Below are positions 1-13,000 of a stretch of DNA of 64,000 nucleotides, piece by piece; positions within the stretch are counted from its first letter, which is position 1, and each line of letters begins with the position of its first letter. The notes under the pieces were generated by a model. The model had not been told where the DNA came from. It did no database searches and saw only the letters and a program-made list of their open reading frames with translations. Made by a program: the position numbers and the translations under genes. The DNA comes from Mesaphorura yosii. Taxonomy: Eukaryota; Arthropoda; Collembola; Poduromorpha; Tullbergiidae. Location: the NCBI GenBank assembly GCA_009869945.1, contig WIXG01000282.1:1-64000 (forward strand), written 5' to 3'.

Positions 1-208
1 GACCCCCCTCCCACCCTTTACGCCCAAATTTAACTTCCGCAACCTTCTGGATCAAAGTGGCAGAACACTTGTCACGGACGGAACAGCGCCAGTACTCCAC
101 GCCATTCACACTTTTGGTCAACGTATAAAGATATCCTTCTCGTGCACGCTTATGATAAACTTTTTTACCCACGGTACTCACAAACTTCACGTCCGAGGTG
201 ATCTCCAT
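1..208 (-). CDS. FLYWCH-type zinc-finger protein, N-terminal part, cut by window edge
   Basis: Read on the minus strand from the ATG at 208, an open frame runs off the left edge of the window for about 69 residues. It begins MEITSDVKFVSTVGKK and contains the FLYWCH pattern: an aromatic YLYTL strand, then YWRCSVRDKCSATL, which supplies the W and the CxxxxxC pair. The two zinc-binding histidines expected downstream lie beyond the edge. FLYWCH domains occur in chromatin proteins and at the N-termini of MULE-type transposase ORFs in many arthropods. The short inverted repeats just upstream (308-475) make a mobile-element origin possible but unproven. The domain call is fairly sure; which protein it belongs to is not. 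Confidence 0.6.
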   Translation of the reverse strand, partial: MEITSDVKFVSTVGKKVYHKRAREGYLYTLTKSVNGVEYWRCSVRDKCSATLIQKVAEVKFGRKGWEGG

Positions 209-307
209 TGTGAGAGAGGATCGAGAGTGACTGACTGACTATGAGTTTTGCTATTTTGGGTGATAGTCTTTCTATTATTCGACCATTTGCATGACTTGGC
301 CCAGCGA

Positions 308-475
308 GTTCGACAATTTGCATATTGGCCTATTTTTTTGACCGGACTAATCAAAACATGCAGATTGTCGAATTCGTTTTCGACAATCTGTAGTGGAATC
401 TTCTACACGATTTGACGAATGCAAAAAATGTAGAGAACAAAGTAAAAATATATACTGAGGTCGGGTCGACCTCAG
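308..475. repeat. Cluster of short inverted repeats beside the FLYWCH ORF
   Basis: Positions 361-372 and 379-390 form a perfect 12-base hairpin (CAGATTGTCGAA and its complement). A third related copy, TCGACAATTTGCAT at 310-323, is inverted relative to 358-371 with 13 of 14 bases matching. At 455-475 lies CTGAGGTCG-GGT-CGACCTCAG, a perfect 9-base-arm palindrome. They could be subterminal repeats of a DNA transposon or promoter elements of the adjacent minus-strand ORF. Confidence 0.5.
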
Positions 476-3400
476 AATTTTGTCACTCTCTCTGCCACTG
501 CCGCCTCAACGCAATGCAGAAAAGTTGAGAAATGCTGTCGTCGTTCTCGATTCATTTCGAGCAGGCGGGCATGGAATTTTGCCACGCCACGTCGCCGTGA
601 AGAGTGCAGTATGTCTAAACAGGACAATCCATCTTGTCTTAAGCGGCCACAACGACCCACGAGGGCCGCGACTAACCAATTTTTCTGCTTTCTCCGCACA
701 AACAACCAAAGCAAATGCTTTACACATGGAAATGCCAAAATTCTCTCTGCAGGACGCTTGACTCGAAATAAATGAGTTTTTTGACAATGACAACGACAAC
801 CAGCTTGCTGCTTGGCCTAGCGTTGGCTTGCTGATTGCGCTGCTTTCGCTGCTTGTTTACATGTTTCATTTCATGTCCGCAAAGGCTGCGGTCGGTAAAG
901 GCAAAGACCACAAAACAAGCAACAGAAACCAAAATACACAAGAGAAAGAGACTCCACTGTTGGCCTGCGTCTAGAATTTGGTATTTAGCAGGCAGAGGCA
1001 AAGTGCTTTGTAATTTTAACAACTACGCTTGCATTGCGAGGAAAGCATTCTGGTTCTCGTTTAAAGACGCAAGGCGCTTGAAGGAATTCATGGAATTTGC
1101 GGCCGGCTTAGAAAACAAATGTTTGTGTTTCTATTCTCTGGTGTAGCGTGCCGGCGAGCCTGTTTAAGCTTTAAGCTCGGGTTCATAAATGACTGCTCAT
1201 CAATCGTCAATCAATTGCACAGCGCGAGGGCCCGTCTCAAGAATTTTATCCTTTTATCTGAAGTTCAAAGCGAAGATGGAAACTCGGCGAAAATAGCGAG
1301 AAATTATGGCATATAAAAATATTTATTGTGCCGCGCGCTTCTTCGCGTGCACGTGCATGTGCACGTGAATTCGAGTCTGTGTTATTAAATGGAGTCTCGA
1401 GTGAGTAATCTACTTTGTAAACAAAAAGTTTACAAAAGGCTCCATCAACACTGCGCTCCAGTGAAAGCTGTAGCACGGGAATGAAAGCAAAGCGTGTGCA
1501 GCGGAGCTTAGCGAAGAAGTATGGAAGATGATGATCAAGGCTCAAGATCTCAGCAAGATCTTCCTGGTGGAGTTGGATGAATAGTAGCTCAGGCTCAAGC
1601 TCAAGAAGGTTTGATCCTCGCATCCAACTCGCCCGTGCCGTGCCGTGTATATCGCATTTGTACAGTTTATTCTCTCACATTCTCAATTCGCATCCACACT
1701 TCTTTGGCCCGGAATTCATTAAACCTGTTCCATTTCAGGTGTGCAGAAGTACGACACGATTTACGACAAAACGACAACGACAGTTGATTCACTCCTGCCG
1801 TAAAAGTTCTCAATTGATCTGTGAATATAGAATAGTGAATTTGAAGCTTTTCTCGAAAGCTTTCCCTCAAAGCTCTGTCGTTGCTTTTGGCTTTGCTTTC
1901 GCCTGCGTTAAGGCTGCCACTGCTATTAGAAGGCAGGCTTGGATGCATGCACTGCGATGAAATTCACCAGTTCGGATTACAGCGGAAGAGAAGACGAAGA
2001 TGAAGAGTTAAGCTTCATCGCTTAGCGCTATTGCAGGTAGATTTCAGCGAGAGCTCGAGTACGAGCTTAGCCTGAAGGAATTCTGCATGCACGTTCACGT
2101 AAAACGCAATGCGCAGTAAAAGTAAAAGCTGTCAATAAACCTGGAAAAGGCTTCGAGGCATCGCCCGGGGAAGTTGTGAGTCAGTAAATGGAGACTGACT
2201 TGTCAAGTAAACGCAAGACGCGTGCAAAACTGCACTGGAAAGTAAGAGGCGGTGGTGCAAAAATGGAATGAATCTGCAGCCGACAGACGAGCGAATCCAG
2301 CCGTGCGGAGCAGCGCTAAAACTAAGACGAAGACGCGGATCTGCAAAAGACGTTGACGAGCAGAAGCATAGAGGAAGAAAAGGCCGGCCAGGCAACCTTC
2401 CTGGTCTTAAAACTGCTCGGGTCGAGAACAGGCCAGGTGAAGACAGAACTAATAATAGGAATAGGACGGAGGAGACGGGGATTATCAAAAAGTGAAACAA
2501 AAAGAGAGCATAAAGAAGAAGCAGAAAGTGCGAGCCACCAGGAGCCAGCAAGGCACGGCGGAACAATTTGATCAACTTTCTTATACCATCCCAACAATGC
2601 AGTGCAATCAAATTGAATTCACTGAGAATGAGAAAGGTTGGCTGGGCCTGGCCAGAAGGAATCCATTGATTTTAACAGCTTTTGAGCTAAACGCGTAAAA
2701 GCCCGGCTAAGAGTAAGCTAGCCAATTGAAATGATTTCGTGTTCGTCCGAATTTTAATCCTTTACTCCTTTCTGGTTCGGTTTGGCTTGCCTTGTTATCA
2801 AGATTCTTGCACTTTTAAGGCTGAGGAAAAGTTCACAAACTCTCACACACTTTGCGCTCACGCTCACCTTTTCTCTTCTTAAAACTACACCGAAGCCGCC
2901 GACGTCGACAATCCTGATCAAATTCATTTTTATCTCTTGCACTTGAAAAATGTTCGTTGTCGTTCCAGTTCACGTGTGCAAGGAAAGTAAAGATTCTTTA
3001 CTGCATTGGCCACACGGCACTACGGCGCTCGTTCATCTCTTATCATTTATCTGTACAGAAGAGAAGAGAGAAGAGAAAGACCGGGCTCGTCGAAGCGTGT
3101 TTGCAGAGACCAATTTATTATCTCCTCGTCTTCGTCTGCACTACAGAGTTGCAAACTAGCGAACGCGAACTTTCTCAACTCAACTCAGGAATTCTGGACA
3201 CAGTTTTTGGCAGCCACTGTGTCATTTCATAGTTGGTTTGATTTTCGGAGGCATTGGCATTGACTAACTTCCACTGTCTCAAGTCTTGTCTTCTTGTCTT
3301 GCCTGATTTGTGACTTAATATTATTCCTCCCACGAACCGAGCAGAAAAGATGGAAAGACAAGCCGAGCCGAGTCGTCTTGGAAAGGAAAGTCTCCACTTG

Positions 3401-4390
3401 GAAGGCCCCTTTTACAAATCGAAGCTAGTTAACTAAAGTTTCCATTTCACCATCGGCTGGTGCAATGCTTTTGGGTATGCGTGCACTGTAATATTGAAAT
3501 TGCCAAGTGCGTCAAGCATCAGTGCGTGGTGTGGGCGCTAGAAAAATGACACGGGAAATGATAAATGCAAATCCATATTAGTAATATTTGAATACCAGAA
3601 TACGAGAATACCGGAGCAAGCAAATCTTTCAGACTAGCATGCGTGTGGCCACATGTGTCTACGTCGATGTCGAAGTCGATAGCCTTGCAATATCTTTCAA
3701 AAATTCACAAAGCCCGTCCCGTCTTGGTTCTGCTTCCGTTCCATCATTTTGCAAGCACTCACACTCGGGCATTTCTTGAGAAGGTTTACAAAATCCTACC
3801 GTGCCCTACCCTGCCAGGGCATAATATTATTGAAATTTTCGATGGAGGAAGCAAAGCGAAGCACTTTCGCTTTCACTCACCAAAAGACACAGATTGATGT
3901 ATGTATACGATGTGATTTTTTTCTCTCTTTTTATGCGAATGCAAAAGAAGAAAGAAGAAGAATTTTTGCACGGACAGGACAAGCAAGGGCTTTAACGCAA
4001 GCCAAAACCTGTGACTGTGACCCGAATGCGAGTTCAGATCTGACAGAAGCCCAGCCACACTTTTTATGCTGTTGTATCTCTCTTTCCCATAAAAAGCAAT
4101 ACTACTCGTTTTTTAAAATGTTCAAATAACAATACATGCCAACCTGCCCATTTTGGTGTGTCCTCTGTGTGACGTGTGTGCGTGCCTTCCCATTTTATTG
4201 ACAACACCGTACAATAACAACAGCAATAATACGCTCGTGCTTGGCATTACGACATAAATTTATATTGAATCCGAGAGGTCTTTTACAGCAAAACACGGCA
4301 ATGGCAATACGCAATACACAATGGCGAAATAATGCAATTGTTTCCTGGAGTAATTGAACCAGAAGTGTCACATAAAATTTAAAAACTTAC
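476..4390. other. Non-coding stretch, probably intron of the Culd-like gene
   Basis: I see no exon I can support here. The CUB-like exon of the upstream minus-strand gene ends at 4391 with a good donor in phase 0, so a downstream exon must lie here or beyond the left edge. Open frames on both strands are short, composition-biased and lack matching splice sites. Confidence 0.4.
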
Positions 4391-6933
4391 CTGCACCAAA
4401 TCTCCGAAGTTGTCCCCGGCAGCGGCGAACGTCAGCTGACACACGAATTGAGGGCCACCACGACTACTACTTCTTTGAACCGCCGCATCCGCTGCACCCG
4501 AACCATGGCCAAAAATGGACTCGGATGACAGTGAAAGCGAGTACGTCGAGCCCCATTCGCCGTAGTACGTCCGATTGCAGGCTGCAATGCAGAATATACA
4601 AGAATATGCTTGGAATACGGCAGATGATGACATAAGATTTAACGAATTCTTGAATTCTATCGATCCAGAAAGTTCTTCACGAAAGAGATTAAAATTTAAA
4701 TACACTTCCAACTCCAACACCTTGCCACGCCGCACCGCCGAGGCGAGGCGAAAAACGGAAAACACCCGGGAAATGGTAATTGATTGTGTAAAGAAGAGGA
4801 AAGGAACAAGAATCGACGAGAAGAGAGGTGAGAAAGTTTTGCCCGGGCACAGTGGAAAGCGGAAACACCCACGCGAGTGCCGTGAGGGCAAATTAACGCA
4901 GGGCAGACGAAACAGGAAAGAAAGATAAGAATAGCAAATGAAAAACTTTGAGATTACATATTTTTACAGTGTAGTGCAGTAAAAGTTGTTCGTCGAGGCT
5001 TCAAACTGGATTCTACTTCGCAAAGGCAAAAGCTCACGGGTCACGGCCTGCATTTTAAAAATCCAACAAGAATTTATTGCGACTTGGAAATGGGCGCATT
5101 GTTCCTCAGTTTAACTGCTGTGAGAGGAGTAAAAAAGCAATATTACAACATTGTACGTGAAAGTGGACGTGCTCAGTGCACAGGTAAAGAATTCCGTCAA
5201 ATATTTCATTCCTTCATTGCATTGCAGTCGGAGGAGGAAACCAAACTAAACCAGCAGCTAGGCTTGAGTACAATTTAAAATACTGCAATGGAAAACGGTA
5301 TGTTGGTGTATGGCTTGTGTTTGTGTTATTAGGCAGTTTCGTGCGTGCGTTTCAATAAATTGAACTCGTAAAATGAACCGGAACAAACTACAGCCAAGCA
5401 AACACAAACCGAAGAAAACAGAAACACGAATACCGGCAAGACACGGAAGAAATTGGAAGCAATAAAAGGATGCGGATGCCAGGCTCGGATGTGGTCATGT
5501 ACTGACTTTGGCTTGGCATTTGATGTGGCGTATCTTGAGATGATGATGATTTGATTCAGCAAGGCAGCAACAGCTTAGCAGTAATTCCAGACCCGGCCGA
5601 CCAGAACAAATTTATCAATACAAGCCACAACAAAGCCTTGCTGTACTGACCAAAGGCCAAAGGGGTTTAGAGCAAACAGAAGATCTGATTATCGGCTTCG
5701 GCTTATTCGGGGCTTCGGGCACTCTGCTGTGAAAATGTGCAATTCTGCATCGTCGTCACTCCAGCACAGCACGACGCGAGCACAACTTCCCACTTGAAAC
5801 TAATGAAATGTAAATATTTGGCTTACGTGTGCATGAAGCAGGCTCGTCAGATCTGTTGCGGCAAGAAATGCGTACAAGAAAATTTCTCACTGATAAAGAC
5901 AGGCCGAGTTTGGATCAACTCACTGCGATTGGTGATTTACTTACCGGTCTCCGCAGTCGTCGACCGTATCGCAGTACTTGTCACTGGAAATGCATTTATT
6001 TCCCCGGGCACAGCTAAACTCCGAAATTCGACACACGCTTCGGCGTTTCTTGCCGCTTGAACCTGCGGGCAGAGCAAAGAAACTTTAAACGTCACGTATG
6101 CAGTGAACAGTTGGCGACTCGGTGCTTAGTTTAATCGCCATCCCAATCGCCTTGCTGTCGCTATCGCTGGACTCATTCGGAATTCAAGTCCACGCCCCGC
6201 GCGCATCTTTACACGTAGACTTACGTTTATGGACGCCTGCTGCCGCTGCTGCGGTCGTAGTCTCATTAAAGTTGGATGAACCTCTATCACTGGCAGTCAT
6301 GGTAGTCGTATCAGTCGTTATTAGACTATTAGAATCGCCCGACATACGCGTACGCGTTCGTGTACGGTTGGGCATGAGGATGGAGCTCGCCCAGTCTTCA
6401 ATTATTTCGCGATAACTGTAATCGTCCAACTTGGCATTGGCGTAATTGGCGTTGACCGTGCCAAAAGGTTCTTTCAACTGGAACACATTAAAAGCTTCAG
6501 TGTCAGCGTCAGAATTAACGTTGCTCTTGGGACTTGGGACTGGAACTGGACGACCTGAACTTGGACCTCCCACTGCACTGTTCTGTCTGTGATTATCAAT
6601 CTTGACGGTCTCGTTAGTGTTAAAGTTAACTTTCGCCAATGTCGCGGTCTCTGTCTCATTCAAAACATTATTGCTCATGTTCCTAAGCCCAAGCGCAAGT
6701 GAGTCCCGAATAAAAGTTTCGGTGTTTACACTGTCGGGAGCAGATGTCCGATTCCCGCCTGCAGTATTTGTAATATTCATTACACCCACACCGTCGACGT
6801 CGACTCCTCGCGTATCTGAGTTTGTATTTACACTTGCACCATCCACGTTAAGTGCGTTTGTATTTGCACAGGCTGCTGCTATGAAGGCGATCAGCACCAG
6901 GAGCCAGGGGCAATGGCAGTGGCCGTAGCGCAT
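4391..6933 (-). CDS. LDLa- and CUB-like-domain protein resembling Drosophila Culd, incomplete
   Basis: Three minus-strand exons are visible. Exon 1 (6933-6225; the frame is open back to an ATG at 7041) has a signal-peptide-like start, MRYGHCHCPWLLVLIAFIAAA, then about 200 Asn/Thr/Ser-rich residues with several N-glycosylation sequons. It ends at a strong GTAAGT donor. Exon 2 (6062-5945) joins in phase after CCCGCAG and encodes most of an LDL-receptor class A repeat: CRISEFSCARGNKC, then CDTVDDCGD. Exon 3 (4581-4391) encodes CNRTYYGEWGSTYSL through FVCQLTFAAAGDNFGDLVQ, which looks like a CUB domain half. Exons 2 and 3 do not join in phase and the SDE end of the LDLa repeat is missing, so at least one small exon between 5944 and 4582 is unidentified. 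Later exons lie further left. Culd is a photoreceptor membrane protein with these two domain types; the identity is by domain content only. Confidence 0.6.
4582..5944 (-). other. Intron region hiding at least one unfound exon
   Basis: The LDLa exon leaves in phase 2 and the CUB-like exon enters needing one upstream base. A bridging exon carrying the SDE and last cysteine of the LDLa repeat is therefore expected here. I searched by eye for a Ser-Asp-Glu coding segment with flanking AG and GT and did not find a convincing one. Confidence 0.4.
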
Positions 6934-7041
6934 ATTTGGCCGTAGCGTCTTCTTCCTGTATTTGATTGCAGCCTGGGAATATTTCTGGCGAAAAAACATG
7001 GCGATGGCGGACGTCGACGTGGAGCAGCGGCAGCAACTCAT

Positions 7042-10000
7042 TTAGCAACAACAACAATAAATAACATTTATGATTTAATACTAATACTCGCACTCGGCTG
7101 GAGAAGGAAAACTTTCACCAGGTGGTCTTCGTAATAATGAAGATTTGCGCACCGGTGCGTGGAGGAAAGCAGCAGGCTGGAGCAAGATGACGATGCAAGA
7201 ATTTCTCCATTTGATTCTTCTTTCTTTGCCTCTGCTATCCGCTTCCGCTTTACGACATGATGGGTTATTATTTGAAGCAATTTGGGCTGAGTTTCTTACA
7301 AGCAAGTAAGCTGTAGTTGCGTTGCCAGTTGCCTGGATGAAAATCGATGCTCACTTGTGTCGAAGAGCACTCGTACTCAAACTCTCACTCGTCGATGATG
7401 ATGATCGTGCAGATGCAAGTTGATTGAACTACTCTCAACTCAAACACGCCACACGCGATAACTCTATTTAAACTGAGAACACGAGTTACGAACAAAATAC
7501 GAGAAGAGAGCCGGGCCGGAGGACGGAAATCCAGTCGTCAGTTTAACAAATTCAATCCAACATGGAGTCGCAGTCGGGAAGATTTGTAGAACTTTCACTT
7601 GCTTTACTTACAACTTTCTTCATTTATTCGTCCTCGTTACTCGTCGCGCTCATCTTCGATTTCTCTTCGCCGACGGCATGCGGATTGGAATTTGAGTTCA
7701 TTTCTCACTAATGACGAGAATTCTGTGATTAAATTCGAATTTATTACACAAGAAAATTATGATCTCGTGATGTTTTTGTTTTTTGTTGCACCCACAACAA
7801 ATTACGAATGTTATTCGAACATAGGAGGTTGGACTTCACGTGAACTCGGCGACGAATTAAGTATGGAATTTCATCCTCACACACGAGAGAGCCCGGGCAG
7901 ATTAATGCCGGATGGAATTACTAATTTACACAAAGCGTGAAACGTCCATCTGAAAATCTGAACCCAACAAGCGAGAACAATGCCAAGCCAAACCAATCCG
8001 GGGCGCATCCGGTTTCAGGTCAGACGACGGCGACGTGCCGGCTGCTGCTTTGTTTTACGTTTTACTCTAGTCGCCTGGCCCTGCCTGGACATAAACAAAA
8101 GAGAAAGCAATTAATTAGTCGCCCGTACGCGTACGTCTTGTTCTGTTTTGCGCAGGAGTTTTACGACCTCAATTTGCCACTTCCTGTACCACATGTCGTG
8201 TTTCGAGTGGGCTGTGGGCCTAGTCTAGCATAGTCTAAACATTTATGACCACATGTATGACGTGCTTGTCTCATTAATGGCTTAATAACATTATTGACCA
8301 TGATGCCCATATTTCCAGCGCAGTGGCTCGGCTGGGCGCGGGGTATTGAACCTGAATTTACGAGTGAGACATAAAATACAATGCTGCAGCGACCAACGTA
8401 CGGAAGACGGGCAAATGCAGGTACGAAATGCGAAAGACCAAGCCAAATCCAATGCATTGCGTGCGTAATCTCGTAATGATTTCGACTTTCCTGTCGCATG
8501 CAGAATGCAGCTGAAGCTTTAAAAGATTCCAACAGGCCAAATCCTCCAGCTAGCACCAGTTTTTAGTTTGCAACCGCAAAGCTCACAAGCCGAATCCCTT
8601 TTCCAGCCCGCATTAATGAAAATGGATGGACAAATTCGTGTGAGTGGCAACGCCGAACTGAATGGTTGTTCCAAGCCGTGGCCGTGGCCATTAGTTTCGA
8701 GATTCGCATTTAACAATAATACACGCCAAACCAAGCCAGATACCGACCGACCAACCAAATCCATACAAAATTCTAATCCTCTGATTCAACGATTTCACTG
8801 CTGCACAGAAGTGTGGGAAATGATAAATGATGGTAGCATACACAGACACGAATGGAGTTTAGCTTGACACGAACATACGAAGCCTAAATACATTTTTATT
8901 GGCAGTGCGAACCTTGCAGGCTTCTGGTTTATCCATCTCCGGCATACACAATCCGATTTGTGAGTAATAACAGGCCGTAATGACTTTGACTGTCTCGCTT
9001 CCGAATTTCCAAGTGAAGTGGCTTCACTAATGGTGTCAGGAACGAATTGTTCACTATCTCGCACAGTACGTCTGCTTTCCACTTTTGCAACTTTGCACGT
9101 GGCCGATCGACGCCGATATTTCTCGTCCGCGGCGCCCGATTGCGATCTGAACGCTTTTCCGGGTTCGGGCTCCGTCATTCGACTGGAACATGCACATTTT
9201 CAATTCATTTTAATTGAAAATGTAATCTCTGTAATTCCCCACAGTCATCTTTTAGCATTTTTAAGGATCTGAGCAATTTTGGCACGTTAACTTGTAATTT
9301 GCTCGTTCTGCATGCTATAAGCGCTTAATTGGAGCTGTTCGCATTGTGCTTGCCCTTCCACGTTCTTTTTGTCCCAACTTCGATTTTGAGCCATGAGTCT
9401 TGTAACTACGAAGAACGAGTGGAATATAGTAAACAGTATTCGGTCCCTTTGCACTTTCTACGAGGAGCGGTTCTTGTCGTGGCCCATTCGATTGACGAAG
9501 ATGAATGACCAACCGACCGCGGAAAGCATACGCGAACGCAGTTTGTGTTGCCGCTGCAACTGTTGTTGTATTGACGATCAGCGCTGGCATTTTATATTGC
9601 AGCTGTCTTGCGTTTACACTAACAAGCAACACAACAACTTGGAATCGAATGGCGAATTGAGAATGGAAGATCAGGCCGACTTCAGTTTAACTTTCTTTAT
9701 TTCTTTCCCGACGGCAGAAAAGCAAGAAAGAAAGAGTCGGGAGGCAGGCAATTGTGGTTTTGGCTTTTCTTTTGTGTTGCACAAATGCCATTGTGCGCTA
9801 TAATTTTGCGGCTTCTTGACTCGGGTATTTATTATTGAACATTTCCTTCCTTCCAGGAGCTTATCTCATCTGCCGCTAAGCAGCTGGCTTGCTGCTTGGC
9901 GTGGCTACTAATTTGAAAGAGCTGCTAAGCCTTCTTAGTTTAGCTGATGGCTTTGACTTTGACTGGCCCAATTATATCAAGGAAAGGTGCGTTCTCATGC

Positions 10001-13000
10001 CACTTGTCAACTTGTTGGCTTGGCTCGGTATTCATTACTGTCACTGCCACTGCCTGTCAAGTCGATTGGTTGGAGAGGAGTCTAATAAAATTAATGCAAC
10101 TTTAGTTGACAAATTGCAGATGTGACTCGAAATATCACATGGCTCCAAGTTTCGAGTTATCCGAGTGAGTGAGAGAGCCGTTTACTGTTTACTGTTTACT
10201 TAAGCATTCAGTGCCTGTCTATCGTAAGTGATCTATGAGATAATCTCTTTCAGAGCCCCGGGCTGCTGCATGAAGCTGACTCGACATGACGTGTTCAGTA
10301 TATAGACATGACAGACTCAGACGACATGATTTTAAAATCACAACATCCGCAATCTACGCAACTGAACTGTCAGAATTGAAAACAGATAGTACGGTATGTA
10401 AGTTCGTTATTTCGTTAATAATTACTTCTAACGAGGTATTTGTTCCGATCTCCAACAAACTAAACTACATGTGTAACCACGATTATGAATTATTGACGGG
10501 TAGAACCAAAAGAACTTTGGCCCTTGTAGTCTTGATGGACTGAAGTTGGAATTGTGTCCCTTGCCTTCTTTTACTTTTCCCTGCCGCTGTACGCCTACGC
10601 GGAAGATCTCAGCGACCAGGAAAAGTGTGGGAGACAATTTGCAATGGAAATGAAGGAATTAAATCGTATTTCGCGTAGAAGAAAAGAGGAGGTCGGAATT
10701 CTTTTGTCTGGGTCGTAAACTCCATTTTTGTCTCTTAATTTACTTTCTCTTCATCTCATTCTCATTTTCTAATTCTCATTCTCCTCTTTAAACCCAATCC
10801 AAATTGCATTTCCTCCTTTCTTCACTTACGCCATGCACTTGACGATATTGTCTTGAGCCTGCTTTGCTTCTTTTGACACGCTCACGCCGTAATTTGTCTT
10901 CCTTAGACTCAGATTACAACAAAGATGCGGAAATAACTGGCAAACTTTCACTTTCTGTCTCCGCACGGCGCGGGTTTTGTTCTAAACAAATTCTTGGGAC
11001 ATTTGCATTTGTTATTCGTATTTTGTAGTACTTTCAAAGCAGATGCAATTGAATTACATGTATTTGCCAACTATGCTTGCTTTCATTTCAACCACGAGGA
11101 AAGATAAAATCTGATCTAGAAAAGAAAACTTCCGCCACTTCTTTCGCTTTCGCGGCCTGTCGACTATAAAATTGAGGAGGCAATAATGATATTATTATTA
11201 GTGTCTTTTTTATGGTGGGAACGAAATACTTGGCCTGAAAAAAGAAAAAACTGGTAACAGGCCATGAAAAGTTATCCAATATTATCAAGCCATGAATTTC
11301 TGTTCCTCTGTCGTCGTTCTGTGGCCGTGGATGTGGCAGCAGCAGTGATTTGAACCGACCGGGCCAAGATGAAAATGAAGATGAAGACGAAGACTGGGAA
11401 GCAGAAGTACAAAACTTTCTCCATGCTTTGGACCCCGGACAGAAAAGAAAATAATGGACACAGCGCGAAACGCGAGAAACTTTGGCTTAGGGCCTTCTGT
11501 TGCGTTGCCGTTATTTATAATGTATTTTTATACGTAATTTAGAAAAGAAAGTACGTTTTAACTGCAGACTCCGCAAGCAAAGCGGCCAACATTCTGAGTT
11601 TCTGCCTGAACCCGACCGACTTTGACTTTTTCGTGCAGTGCAAAGCAGGCGCTGTCTGACTTAAATTACAGGTTGAGCTTAGTTTAACCATGCAAAATAC
11701 AACACGCTCAAGGACATTGGCCTTATTATTTCTTATTCTCATCACATCTTTTCTTTTCCTTCTTTCTTGCATCTTGCTTGCATTTAAGGGAACTAAGCCA
11801 AATTGCGTCACGAACAATGCACGTTAAAATTACAAAAGAGTGAGCTGATTCATTTATTCACCATGCCAAGAGTATGAACGTGAAAGGAAATGGAGTTTTG
11901 TAAGTTATAAATTGTTCCGACGAAAAATGTTAATTCGTGAAGAAACAACCAACTGAGACTTTTCTGTTTCTAAAGTTACAAAAAAACGGTCAACTAATCG
12001 GCGTTTTGCGATTTGGAGCCTTCTCGTGTCCAAATTCTAATTAATTAAAGGCATGTGCGTTGTTTTCTTTACGCAATTAAAGACCAGTCCCCGGAAATTA
12101 CTTTAAAATTTTAAATACTTGACGCTAGGCCTGTCTGCAAGCTGCTTGGCGGCGGCAGAATTTAACAGTGGGCAAAGAAAGCTGGCGACTCCCCACCGTG
12201 CATTTTCTCTTGTCATCAAGATTCGAATCTCATTAAGGCAGTTGTGCCCGTGTGCGCTCTGCTGTCGGTAGTCTCGTTTTAATTGAGCCGTTAAGGAGCT
12301 TTTGCTTTCGCTGCTGCTGCTGTTACTTGGAAGCCACCACTCTTGAGACTGAGACTGAATGAGCTGAACGAATTTTTGAGAGGTTTGCAGCGGCCGCTGC
12401 CGCTTCGCTCGATAAGAAAAGGTTTCGCATGGGCAATGGGTGGGCACGACATACTTTCCTTGCGGAGAGCGGAAAGCAGAATTGCGGATTCAGATGCTAA
12501 ATCTCCGAGACTTGTTTGTAATCTTAAGGATTCTCTTGCATTTGCGTTGCATTTCAACGAAGCTTGGCTTGGCTTTAGGCTTTGGCTCTGCGTCCTTGTG
12601 TCTTTGCATGGGGAAGTTTTATTACAGTCTCATTATTATTCTTTCAGCAGGACGCGGCCCGCGACCGACGCGGGACAAGAGAAAAAAACACAACCGCCGC
12701 TGAAGCATGAGCACGATGTTCGGAACGGGTTCGCTTGACGATGACATTCGCATTTGTATTGTAGTGGGACAGAATATCATCCAGAATTTTTGCCACGGTG
12801 AGATAAAGATTTTGTTGGTCGGTGAAAGCAGAAAGCACCACGCAGAAAATCATCTGTAAACAAGTTGCATGCTGCGCAGCAGTGCACGCATCACGTCATT
12901 ACCCGTGCTGGCGAGCGCCGAGTGATTTATAATCTGGATTTGGCCGGGCTTCCTTCAACGCACAGGAAATTGCACCTGAATTTGTGTGTTTCGCATTTCG

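Noticed and set aside
2132-2611. 159-codon hydrophobic open frame on the minus strand
   Set aside because: It is dominated by Leu, Phe and Ser from a pyrimidine-rich strand, overlaps similar frames in other phases, and lacks splice support.
8795-9178. 127-codon open frame on the minus strand with an acceptor-like site before its ATG
   Set aside because: The polar first half looks faintly coding, but there is no matching donor or downstream exon and no recognisable motif.
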